DNA of 64,000 nucleotides from Cylindrodendrum hubeiense (Eukaryota; Ascomycota; Sordariomycetes; Hypocreales; Nectriaceae): positions 62,001 to 126,000 of the forward strand of contig JAANBB010000003.1 of the NCBI GenBank assembly GCA_014621425.1. The letters are read 5' to 3'. Of this stretch, positions 54,570-64,000 are shown in pieces. The position numbers and the translations under genes were made by a program. Positions within the stretch are counted from its first letter, which is position 1. Each line of letters starts with the position of its first letter. The notes under the pieces were generated by a model that ran no database searches, had not been told where the DNA came from, and saw only the letters and a program-made list of their open reading frames with translations.

Positions 54570-57472
54570 TCAAGACCTATTCATGGCCTTGCCTATCTGT
54601 TCGAGTAGGCGCTCGTCATTGTCCCTGCAGATTGTGCTTGCAGTCTCTCGCAATGTTTCGAGAAGGGACTCATCTATCTGGAAATTCTGTACTTCCGCCT
54701 CATTTGACTGACCATCCGCCCACTGGGATGGATCAAATATAATGGTTGAGTCGAGATTGCCCCCCATCTGAAAGTCCATTAGTCCTGGTTGGACGGAGGT
54801 CAATGGGCTATTTGAGTTGAAAGGGAAGAGTGCATCTGGCCATGCAGCAAGTTCATTGAATCCAGATGAGCTTTCCGCCCCATTCTGATTGATTGATGGA
54901 AGGACATCAGTGCCACTGGTAATGTCTCCAATACTGCCGTCGAACTCATGAACGGTGTCCGCGAGGCTAGTTGAGCCTTCATCAAACAGAGCATCTTCAG
55001 AGGGAAATCCTGGCGTGGACTTTGTATCAAAGTCCTTCGAAGTTATTGTGTCTTTCTCAGAGGGCTCTGTTGCTGGCTGGAGTTGACGGAACTGGCTCAT
55101 GTTCATGGAGAGAATAGTCGGAGATAATGTAGCTGCGATCCGAACCACGTCACGTAATCCTGGCGGAAAATCACTTTCTTCCGGCAGCTTTCCATGACTG
55201 ATACTCAGGTCCATCGTCATTGCTAAACGAAGGTAGCAGCTGGGTTGCAGTTGAAGTATTTCCATCCAGCTCGCGACTGAGAGACCGCTGCCTTGTCGAA
55301 CGCGAGTTGAGGGCAACCACTGCTGTGCGACACTGACGATGTGCCGAATAGTCCTAGCAACCCAGTCCACGATGTAATAACGAGGTCGATACGTCTTCAT
55401 TGCGTCGATGAGCATATTGAGCCGTTGTTGTTGATGGTCGGCGAATAATGGTGCTCTTGTAGCTAGTGACACACTGTTGCGCTTTGGTTGGAGGAGTTCG
55501 ACGTCAAGAATTTGAAGAGCGAGTGGGAAAGCCGTGCAGCCGACGCTGGGGGGTAGAGTTAACATGGCTCAAGCATTCTGAGAGAGATGACTTACGCGCT
55601 CATCGGTAACCAACGTATTAGACGTAGACGAGTCAGTTCTGCTAGACACTCAGTCACTTGCGAAATCGCATTTTGTAGCTCATAACTCTTCTCAAACATG
55701 TCAGTGATCTTGAAGTTTGGATTGGATGATGACATGGCTAAGCCAAGACACAACATCTCGTAATGACACAGAGCCAACCTCGCAGAGCTATAGAAACGGG
55801 CGATTAGAGCAGCCCAACCAGGTTAGGGAGCGACTTACTGATAGTACATCTCTGCCAGGTTGGTAAACAGGATTACAGAGCTTCCGCGGCCTTCACTCCC
55901 AGAATCCTGAACCAATTTCCCGGTCATGGCTGACTTCATTTCCAGGAACGTGTTGTACCAACGCTGGAGTTGAATTCTACAAACGCTGGCCTGGTTCGTT
56001 TCTGCCATTCTTTGAGAGAGGCCCCATGAAGGATTGTCGCGAATCGAAGAGGACAGGGCCAGAACGTCTGTGAGAATAACGCAGAGCTCCACAAGCTTTA
56101 CGGTAACCTGCGCCAAGTGGATCTTGGTCGTTGAATCATAGATATTGGAGTGATAGAATTCGTCAGAGAGATCGTCGCAGCTGAGAATAGGACTGCCTTC
56201 AAAGTCAAAGTTTGACTTTGTAATCTTGATACTCTGGCGGGAGGTCAGTGGAATAACCCGATCGCAAATGATGCAACACATCCAGAGCCGCTTCAAGACA
56301 TTCTGCCGCTTCGCCTCTTCCGGGGACAAGGGAGTGTTCGTTGTCATCGAATAGTACTGATGGGCCCTTGCATCGCGCGCGTGATGGATTGCAATACCTC
56401 CCCAGAGAGAGCCGAGCTGCTTATATCCCCCGTATGGGAGCGGGATCAAGTGCGAGTGCGACAGAAGCACTGCAGCCTGCGCGATGGCTATCGATGATCG
56501 TTCATAGCCGAAATCGTATAGGAGCTTGGACAAGGTTAATGGTGTGGAGTGTCGTTAAGAACGCTGCAAATACCTTGGCCCTCCTGTAGAAGGAATACTT
56601 TGCATCTTGGGTTGTTTTGAATCCAAGAGCCTTGAGGGTTTCTTGGGATACAAACTAAGTTGTCATTTAGCGAAACTCACTTGAATGTGATGTGAAGAAG
56701 CTTACAGTGCAGGACGTGAAGAGCATTCCTTGGAGAACGATAATGGACATCCGCTCCTGGCTTCTGCTCTCCAACCCCGAGTCGTATAGGGCCCAGAAGT
56801 CGGCCTCATTGAGTATGGGAAGGATGGGGTGAATGAAAGAGAAGTAGTGATGGATGAACTCGTCCAGAACGCTGCGCTGTGGCACAATAAAGCATCCTTG
56901 TTTGTTGAGAAATTCGAGATCTTGAGGTAGTATAGTTTGGGTCTTGGGTGCTTGAAGAAAAGAGTAGTTGGGGTCAGTTGGATCATATAGCAGGCTTAGT
57001 ATGTCTGAATATAGCTGCATTAGTTGATAGATCGATGTGGATGGGAAGACGGAAATACCTGGCTGATTCGGGTTCGATGTTGGTGAGCATGTTTTCCCAG
57101 GCCGGCTATTAATCTGATTATTCGATACACGCTGCTCAATGGAGTCGAGTACCGAAGCATCCGAGCCTTTTGGGGAATGCGTTGAGCGGTGATAGTCGGT
57201 TGATGATAGCTCGGAGCGGGAGTCCGGAGTTTCCGGGCTACGGCGATTTCGAGGAAATCCGTGACTGCGTCGACTCAGTTAGCAAAGCAACCAGGAGTGG
57301 ATTAAGGTAGAACATACTGTGTCCCAGCACCCTTGGCAAAGTTGCAATCCTTTTCGTCCAGCTTGCAGTTCATGCATGGTTGGCATGACCCGGTCACGAT
57401 GCATCGGACCTTTCGAGCGCGGCAGGGCAGACAGGCCCGAAACGCCCGCTTCTTGGGCTTCGTCGATTCCAT
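54570..57472 (-). CDS. Zn2Cys6 fungal transcription factor (large, seven exons)
   Basis: Seven exons (57472-57318, 57264-57059, 57004-56706, 56654-56574, 56524-55839, 55787-55596, 55545-54570; introns 49-54 nt) encode 864 aa. The start reads MESTKPKKRAFRACLPCRAR and the zinc cluster runs ACLPCRARKVRC, then CQPCMNCKLDEKDC. A Ser-rich linker follows. The middle homology domain (Fungal_trans type) includes FIHHYFSFIHPILPILNEADFW, then RRAKLLYDFGYERSSIAIAQAAVLLSH and LKRLWMCCIICDRVI. The C-terminus is acidic and Ser/Asn-rich, possibly an activation domain. All splice phases agree. It lies directly downstream of, and on the same strand as, the aldehyde dehydrogenase and may regulate the alcohol/aldehyde pair; that is inference. 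Confidence 0.85.
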
Positions 57473-58364
57473 GCCGTCCAGCTATCGGCCGTCTTGGAGG
57501 TTCGCAGAGGTCGAGTTGGCACACGTGACAGCAGCAGTTTTCATGATGCGAGCGAGGGAATTTCGGCAGCCGTTGTGTCGCGAGTGGAGCAGCAAGCACC
57601 GGGTAGTTCGTTTTATGAAATGCGACGAGGCCCAGGGACGGATGCATGGGCTGAGGAAAACGGAGAAAGGGAGCTGCCAGCCAATCAAGGGCGCCTCTCT
57701 TGGAGCCGGTCTCACTTGCCGTGAAGTCGCCCCCGCGATCTGCGATGAATCTAGACCCAAATGAGGCCGTCTAGCGCTGCCCCTGCTTCGTATGACGCGG
57801 GGTAACCGCTGCGGTCTGGGGGTCTGGCATGGCTAGTTCCGAATCACGCAGCAAAGGACCCCGTATTGGAGGGAATTGCTAATTGTCGGTGTCTTTGTGG
57901 GCTTGAAGAACTGTCTCTCTTGATGCGTGGGACGCGAAGGTGTGGGTGGGCCAAGTGTGCTCGGTTGCAAACCCTGCCCAGCCGATTCGCCTGCCCAATG
58001 GCTTTCTCGCGCAAGGAGATGATGATGGCAGATTGGTCAGGGTGACAAATAAGCATATCTTGGGTAGAAGAGCCTCTGGCCAAGTCTGGCCTGGGTCTAG
58101 ATTGCTGTACAATTCGCTAATCGCGGGCGTGCCGGGAACGATGATGAAGCAACATCGTACCTATTTTATGCAGACAGTGGGCCTGATGTGGGTTTGGACG
58201 ACGTCATCCTATGACCAACGGATACCTTGCATCGAGATCCTTGTGAACGACGAAAACTTCACACATGGGCTCATAAGGAACAGTGGAGGAACATATGGAG
58301 AAAATAATCATCATCGTTATTGGGATTGCGACCGTAGCAGCAAAATTGGTGCCCCTCTATCTGC
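57473..58364. other. Intergenic: regulator promoter and ALDH 3' flank
   Basis: 892 bp with no gene seen. A 241-aa open frame on the + strand (57940-58665) runs into the antisense of the aldehyde dehydrogenase and is not credible. Confidence 0.5.
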
Positions 58365-59865
58365 TCAGATATCATATGTAATGTTCTTCGTCCTCAGCCA
58401 CTCCTCCATACCAGCATTAAATCGCCCAAAGCCGCTGGACTTGGCTCCTCCATGCGGCAGAACAGCCTCGTCGTGGACGCTCATTTTGTTAATGTGTACG
58501 GCTCCCGTCTCAATCTTCTTCGCGAGGCGCAGAGCCTTTCTCAAGTCTGTAGAAAAGACGGCCGCGCTGAGACCGTACTCGGTGTCGTTGGCGATCTGGA
58601 GCGCCTCCTCCTCCGTCTCATACTCAATCACCGACACGGTTGGGCCGAAAGATTCCGTCTTGTAAATATCCATGTCCGGCTTGACGTTGCTGACGATGAT
58701 GGGCCTCAACCGGCTCTTGGTCGACTCAGCAGCATTGACATCGCCACACACAAGGGTCGCGCCCTTGGATAGGGCGTCCTTGACAAGATCTCTATTCTTC
58801 ACCACCGTACGGTCGGCAATAAGGATGGGGGCGTCGTTCTTTGAGGAGAAGATATTCTCTACCCATTCCCTCAGCTTCTCCTCCAGTGCTACCCGGATGT
58901 TCTTGTGGACGATGATGCGTTCAGTGCTCATGCAAATTTGCCCTGAGTTCATAAATGCACCGAGCACGCACTGTTTGGCGGTAACATCGAGATCGGCGTC
59001 CTCGCATACAATGGCAGGCGCCTTTCCACCCAACTCTAACAGGATAGGCTTCAAGTTCGCTCCCGCCATCTGGGCAATAATGCGGCCGACACCCGAGCTG
59101 CCGGTAAAATTAATCTTCTTAATTTTGGGGCTCTCTACCAGGGCCTTGGTAACGCTCGGCGCGTTGCTTGGGCTGCAGGTAATATAGTTGATGACACCAT
59201 CGGGGAGACCAGCGTCATGGAGCACCGAGGACACAGCCCAGAGAGTGCGAGGGCTCAGCTCAGAGCCCTTAAATACAACAGCATTTCCGGCGGCAATCGC
59301 CCATGTGACGGCTCTGAAGCCCAATCCATAGGGTGCGTTCCTGACCGGTTAGCTGGTGTTGTCTTTGAGGTTGCACTTGGACAACTTACCACGGCGCTAT
59401 TGCCAGAATGACACCATATGGCTCTTTGACGACAAGAGCTGCAGTTGATGGGTCCTGAGGGGTCGGGATACTGCCCTCGACCGCCATAATTCTGCTCGCG
59501 GTGTCAAGGAGGCACTCCCTGGCGAGAAAGACGTTGAAGGCTGCCCAGCCTTCATCGCTGCCAGTCTCGGTGAGCATATATCCTTTCAACTCCTCCGTTC
59601 GCTTATCGAGAATATCGACTGCCTTCAGGAAGACACCTCGACGGGTTGCTGGTGTAGTTTGACTCCAAGACTCGAATGCCTTGGCTCCGGCATCAATAGC
59701 AGCTAGAGCATGCTTCTCATCTGCATTGGAGGCCTTGTGAACAAATTTTCCCGTGTTTGGGCTGATCACATCAAATACGTCGTCTGGGTAGACATCGCGT
59801 CCGCCAATAACGAGAGGGACAGAGGCGCCCTGACTCGGGGCTTCTGGCTCAGTTGGACCCGGCAT
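58365..59865 (-). CDS. Aldehyde dehydrogenase (vanillin/salicylaldehyde/benzaldehyde type)
   Basis: Two exons (59865-59390 and 59340-58365; intron 49 nt) encode 483 aa, the usual length for the NAD(P)-dependent family. The start MPGPTEPEAP was chosen over an upstream frame extension that lacks conservation. Key motifs: APWNAPYGLGFRAVTWAIAAGNAVVFKGSE (junction inside the first part; cofactor and oxyanion Asn), FTGSSGVGRIIAQMAG, LLELGGKAPAIV (general-base Glu), FMNSGQICMSTERI (catalytic Cys), SFGPTVSVIEYETEEEAL and PHGGAKSSGFGRF. All catalytic residues are intact. The overall style (NxPYxLG, HINKMSVHDEAVLPHGG) resembles aromatic aldehyde dehydrogenases. It is divergent from the alcohol dehydrogenase at 61.8 kb, so the two may oxidise an aromatic alcohol to its acid in sequence. 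Confidence 0.9.
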
Positions 59866-61773
59866 GGTTGTATGAGAAGAAAGTGTCGTCGGTGGAAAGT
59901 GGTTCAAGATGCTAACACTTCTCGCATAAATCAAGACTAAAATCGGTAAGGATGGAAGCTTGCAGTCCAAACCGACTTTGTCTATGATTAGGGACAGTCT
60001 TTATCTACTTAAGTACGATTTTACCTTCTATCTCAGCCTTGGCCACGTAACGCGATCCACTTGATCCTTGAGCCCGCTCGGATCATCTGGGAGGACATGA
60101 CTAGCATCTGCTCTCTCCACTTGAGTCTTCTTTACGTTCCAGGTCGCATATAACCGAGCTACCCCGCACGCTGGAAAGGGGGCGGGGAATCTGGGGTCAC
60201 GGCAGGAAGAGACTGACTGTTCATTGTGGTGACTGGACTACTGATGCCCTCGTGGCCAAGCCGTGAGGGCCGCTTAATCTAAAATAGGCCAAGAACGCTT
60301 TAAGACGCCCATCCCATTGCGTTAGTACACACCAGAGATGGGAATACCCCGCTCTTGGCATCCTGGTAGCGCATTATTAAGGTCTTCGGCGCCGAGGGAC
60401 GGCAGTCAGAGATTCCATCAACCTGGTAAAGTTTGTCCGAATCGAGACCATTCGAGTGTAGCCCCAACCATCACTAAACCCCGCATTCAGATTGAGCGGA
60501 GAAAAGCGCCCGGTGATTTGGAATTCAGAGCAGTATCAGGTTGACAGGGGGCGATTGGAGACTCGGTGCATAGCATGACGAAATGAATGCGCAATGCTGT
60601 GATAGAATGTGCAGCTGTGTTGGTGCGGTTCCGGAGAGTGACGGGACCGCAAAAGGAAGCCCTGGATCCAGACCTCTGTGGCTACGTGCCTAGAATTTGG
60701 TATCCAAGCGCCTCTGACGTCTTTGAGATAGGGTACAATGTGTGGCACTACCTATCTGTTACACAATGCCGACTGCATTTGTATCCTTAAATAATGCAGC
60801 AGCAGAATGACACACAAAGTGCTCCTATAGAATAACTGCGCATCCCTAAAGGGTTTATTGATGGTAAACCGACTGCGTCGAGCACCGTTCTAAATGCATC
60901 ACTTACATAGACACGATGACCAAGGAAATCTGGTCCCCTTCCAGCAAGCACCGGAGAGCTCCGGAGGTCACAAGGCGGATCTTATATTTAGAGTCATTTT
61001 CTTCTGTAAAACTGACTGCGAAACCCTCATTTGGTGGGAATAATACAATCATTTATCACTTGACTCCTCAATTCTATCAACTAGATGTGAGAGATAGAGC
61101 CAAGACATAAGCTCCTCGTAATGCTGAGTAGCAAACCGTCCGGCAAGCTAGAGCTGCTCTCATATCATTTATTGTACTGCCAGTAATGTTTCAGCCTCTG
61201 TCTCAGTATTTTACCATCATCGGACCGGCATGGTAGTCAATGACCAGAGCCACGTTGCCAGGAGCCACACAAGACCGATATGCACAGCATCCAGCCCGGG
61301 GGACGCCTGTATACCCCATTTCAACCCACACTGTCGGGAAGACTGAACGCCGCAGACTAGGGCTATCTTGGATTCTACTACCTCTCTCCTGGGGAATATG
61401 CGGGGAGGGGGTGGAGATGTGACGTGCAATCTGGGCAGAGCTGCGAACCTATGGGTCATTCTGATATCGGCATGACCCCGTGGGGATAAGAATCCGGGGG
61501 CGGGGTGCGGGCACAATCTTCAGCTCCGAGGAGGTTAAAGACCCCGTGCTTTAGTCAAGTGCTCGCTCCGGGAGTCGGGACTGTGGGACGGCAACTCGAC
61601 ACTCCTAGCTTGATTCGGCTGTTCACGGCTAAATCACATTTATAACTCCATGAAGACGTGAATACGTTTTGTTTTATACTACGAATACGACTAAAACTAT
61701 CCTATCGTCTACTACTTTTACTATAATTTAACCTATCGCACATCCTCCCACAAGATCTGGTGCCGCATTCATC
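59866..61773. promoter_or_regulatory. Shared divergent region (aldehyde dehydrogenase / alcohol dehydrogenase)
   Basis: 1.9 kb between divergent starts. Open frames here are short with no family resemblance (for example 60338-60544 and 61217-61516). No operators can be assigned. Confidence 0.4.
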
Positions 61774-63066
61774 ATGAGGACAACGACAGCACTGGTACTC
61801 AAGGAAGTTGGCGGACCATTTTCCCTCGGGCAAATCGGCGTCGACAATATCAGAGATGATGAAGCGTTAATTGAAATCCACGCTACTGGACTCTGCCACA
61901 CCGACCTGTCTTGTGCTGATGGCACATTGCCTGCTTCAGCCCCTGCCGTCCTCGGCCATGAAGGTCAGTCGTCCCAGAAGCCTGTGCCTATTAGAGAAGC
62001 ATCTGACAATAACAGGGGCTGGGATCGTTAAAGAAGTCGGTTCAAGCATTAAAGATTTAGCTGTTGGTGATAAAGTATTGCTGTCTTTCGCCCATTGTGG
62101 GACGTGTGAACAATGCGAGTCTGGGCACCCTGCATACTGTTATTCCTTCGTCCCACTCAACTTCGGTGGAAAACGAACTGACGGCTCTTCTACCTTGTCT
62201 ATTCTTAGCAATGGAGAGAAGAAAGACATGTATAGCAGCTTCTTTGGCCAAAGCTCCTTTGCTCGTCACACAATTGCCAATCGGTCGAGCCTTGTGAAGG
62301 TCGGCAAAGATACTGATCTCGCTCTGTTTGCCCCATTGGGCTGCGGCCTGCAAACCGGTGCCGGAGCCATTCTGAATACATTGGACGTTGAAGCCGGCAA
62401 GACGGTTGCCATTTTTGGCGTTGGATCAGTGGGAATGAGTGCTGTGATGGCCGCAAAAATGCGAGGAGCTAAAGAAATCATCGCCGTCGACCTCCAGCAG
62501 TCTCGACTCGATCTGGCGAAGAAACTTGGAGCCACCAGCACTATTCTCGGCAACGACCCTGAGCTTATTTCAAAAATCCAAAAACTGTCGCCGCCAAACG
62601 GAGTTCACTATGCTGTGGACTGCTCTGGTATACCAGCAGTCATCGAGACCATGGTTGACTGTCTTGGAACCCGAGGCAAAGCTGCTACAGTGGGAGCCCC
62701 GACTGTAAGTTGCTTTTATAGCTATGTTCGTGCTTTATATTTAACTGAAGCATACACTGACGAATTCGAATATAGCCGGGGAAGAGAGCTGGTATTGATG
62801 TCTTTGCTCAGCTCGTCAATGGCCGGCAATACGTGGGCTGCTGCGAAGGAGACTCCATCCCCAATAAGGTATCTTTGTATTTCCGATGTGAATCGAACGA
62901 GAACTAATGATAATTTTAGATAATTCCCTTCTTGATGGAACAGCACGCCAAGGGAAACTACCCAATCGAGAATATTATCAGCTTTTATGACATTAAGGAT
63001 TTTGAACAAGCAATTAAAGACACAAAAGATGGAAAGACTTTGAAAGCTGTCCTGAAATGGAATTAA
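61774..63066 (+). CDS. Zinc-dependent aryl/benzyl-alcohol-type dehydrogenase (MDR family)
   Basis: Four exons (61774-61963, 62016-62704, 62776-62868, 62920-63066; introns 52, 71 and 51 nt) encode 372 aa. Catalytic zinc ligands are in GLCHTDLS and GHEG (the latter across the first junction), with the third in LGCGLQTGAGA. The structural zinc loop CGTCEQCESGHPAYC has all four cysteines. The NAD site is IFGVGSVGMSAVMAAK, followed by IIAVDLQQSRLDLAKKLGA, where the Asp favours NAD. The third exon gives PGKRAGIDVFAQLVNGRQYVGCCEGDSIPNK and the last ends LKAVLKWN. The overall pattern is that of aryl-alcohol/benzyl-alcohol dehydrogenases (XylB-like). It probably works with the divergent aldehyde dehydrogenase. 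Confidence 0.9.
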
Positions 63067-63274
63067 TGCTGGTAATTTAGACGTAACTGAAGAGATAGAA
63101 GATCCTGTAAAGAAAGAATGAATAACTGAGTCATCTTCGAACCAAAATAAACACGTTGTAACTCGGGCGATGAGCATTCTTACATCAAAAAGATATCCCG
63201 TTGTCAAACAATACTCTAATCGCCGTCCTTTCTCAGCTACGGAGCCTAGTATTGCGATCCAAATCGTGGAAAAT

Positions 63275-63893
63275 TTACAAAACATTCTTCTCCTGTTGCC
63301 CTTGCAGATATTGATAGACACCAGAGGCAACTATGCCACCAATAATAATGACGGCGTACAATGCGGTATTACTCCCACGCGGGGTTTCGACAGGCGTGGG
63401 GGCTGAATGGTGATCCGTTGGCTTTGGGTCGCCAGGCTTGAGATCAGATTTGTTAGTATGTCGGCTTTGTCAAGGACGAGGAGGAGGCGGCATGGTTTCA
63501 TTCTAGGTTTGAAGCGTAGCCTGCAATCAATGGGATTAGACTCACCATTCTTTTCAGGTCGGCAACAAACAGCTTATCACGGATTTCCCGAGCCTCGTCG
63601 CTATGCCCCACGTCTTCAAAAGCATCGGTTGCGTCTGTGCCAGCAAGATCCATCATGACCTCCTCGCCACCCCTAAATATTGCGCAAAGTCAGCGTCTTC
63701 AATTGAGGCCTTGACCCCACGACTACAAGTCGGCGGGATGCGAATATAAACCAGTGTGGCGCGAAGACACTCACGGGTGCTCGTCGATGAAGGCTGAAAG
63801 GTTGTAGACCTTGTCGTCGATCACGACGTAGAGATCGCTTTTGGTGGAGTGTTTGGCGACATCCTTAAAGGTGAGCTCGGTCGCAGAAGCCAT
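63275..63893 (-). CDS. CYB5: Cytochrome b5 (tail-anchored)
   Basis: Three exons (63893-63775, 63672-63546, 63436-63275; introns 102 and 109 nt) encode 135 aa. The heme domain begins [20 protein letters not shown], then [25 protein letters not shown], with the first axial His in HPGG, and [17 protein letters not shown] with the second in VGHS. The third exon gives a Pro-rich hinge and a C-terminal membrane helix ([20 protein letters not shown]) ending QQEKNVL, as in ER-anchored cytochrome b5. The branch site CTAAC precedes the second acceptor. It donates electrons to desaturases, sterol enzymes and some P450s. No single open frame shows it because the exons are short. Confidence 0.92.
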
Positions 63894-64000
63894 TTCGTTT
63901 TTGCGCGGTTTGACCTGAACAAGGTCCGGTATAGATTGAAGAAAGACCCAGTGGTTGTTTATTCGTTAAACATTCCACCTTAGAGCTGGCGCAAATGGGG

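Noticed and set aside
57940..58665. 241-aa open frame on the + strand
   Set aside because: Its second half is antisense to the conserved C-terminus of the aldehyde dehydrogenase and its first half lies in a promoter region; no family resemblance.

Overview
This is a window of nuclear DNA from a filamentous ascomycete (Pezizomycotina; the gene types fit a Sordariomycete, but I cannot name the genus). The evidence is many short introns of about 49-130 nt with GTAAGT-type donors and CTAAC-like branch sites, four Zn2Cys6 regulators, a highly reducing iterative polyketide synthase, a pectin methylesterase and small cysteine-rich secreted proteins. Splice sites were assigned by eye from GT/AG, reading phase and family conservation; nothing was computed or searched. 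I saw no rRNA, tRNA or CRISPR array.

Region 1, about 1-25.1 kb, is a secondary-metabolite gene cluster. It holds a P450 cut by the left edge, a Zn2Cys6 factor, a small hydrophilic protein, an 8.2-kb coding region for a polyketide synthase ending in a reductase (KS-AT-DH-degenerate MT-KR-ACP-R, no NRPS module), an MFS exporter, an AflR-like Zn2Cys6 factor and a LovC-type trans-acting enoyl reductase. A consistent reading is that the synthase and the trans-enoyl reductase build a reduced chain, the R domain releases it as an aldehyde or alcohol, the exporter removes it, and the AflR-like factor turns the set on. Two terminal-inverted-repeat elements sit in the gaps at 4.1-5.0 kb and 20.2 kb.

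Region 2, 25.1-29.7 kb, is gene-poor and holds a decayed kinase-like fragment.

Region 3, 29.7-45 kb, is mixed: an alpha-arrestin, an alanyl-tRNA editing protein, two small cysteine-rich secreted peptides that only become visible after splicing, a DUF3632-like gene with an apparent frameshift, an amino-acid/GABA-type permease divergent from a Zn2Cys6 factor, a pectin methylesterase and an FBPase/SBPase-type phosphatase.

Region 4, 45.4-53.8 kb, is a compact glycan-assembly locus: a GDP-mannose transporter divergent from a polysaccharide pyruvyl transferase, followed by a second sugar-nucleotide/triose-phosphate-type transporter and a type II membrane glycosyltransferase-like protein. Together they look like a Golgi pathway that makes a pyruvate-capped surface glycan.

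Region 5, 54.6-63.9 kb, holds a large seven-exon Zn2Cys6 factor, an aldehyde dehydrogenase divergent from an aryl/benzyl-alcohol-type alcohol dehydrogenase (a possible alcohol-to-acid catabolic module), and a tail-anchored cytochrome b5.
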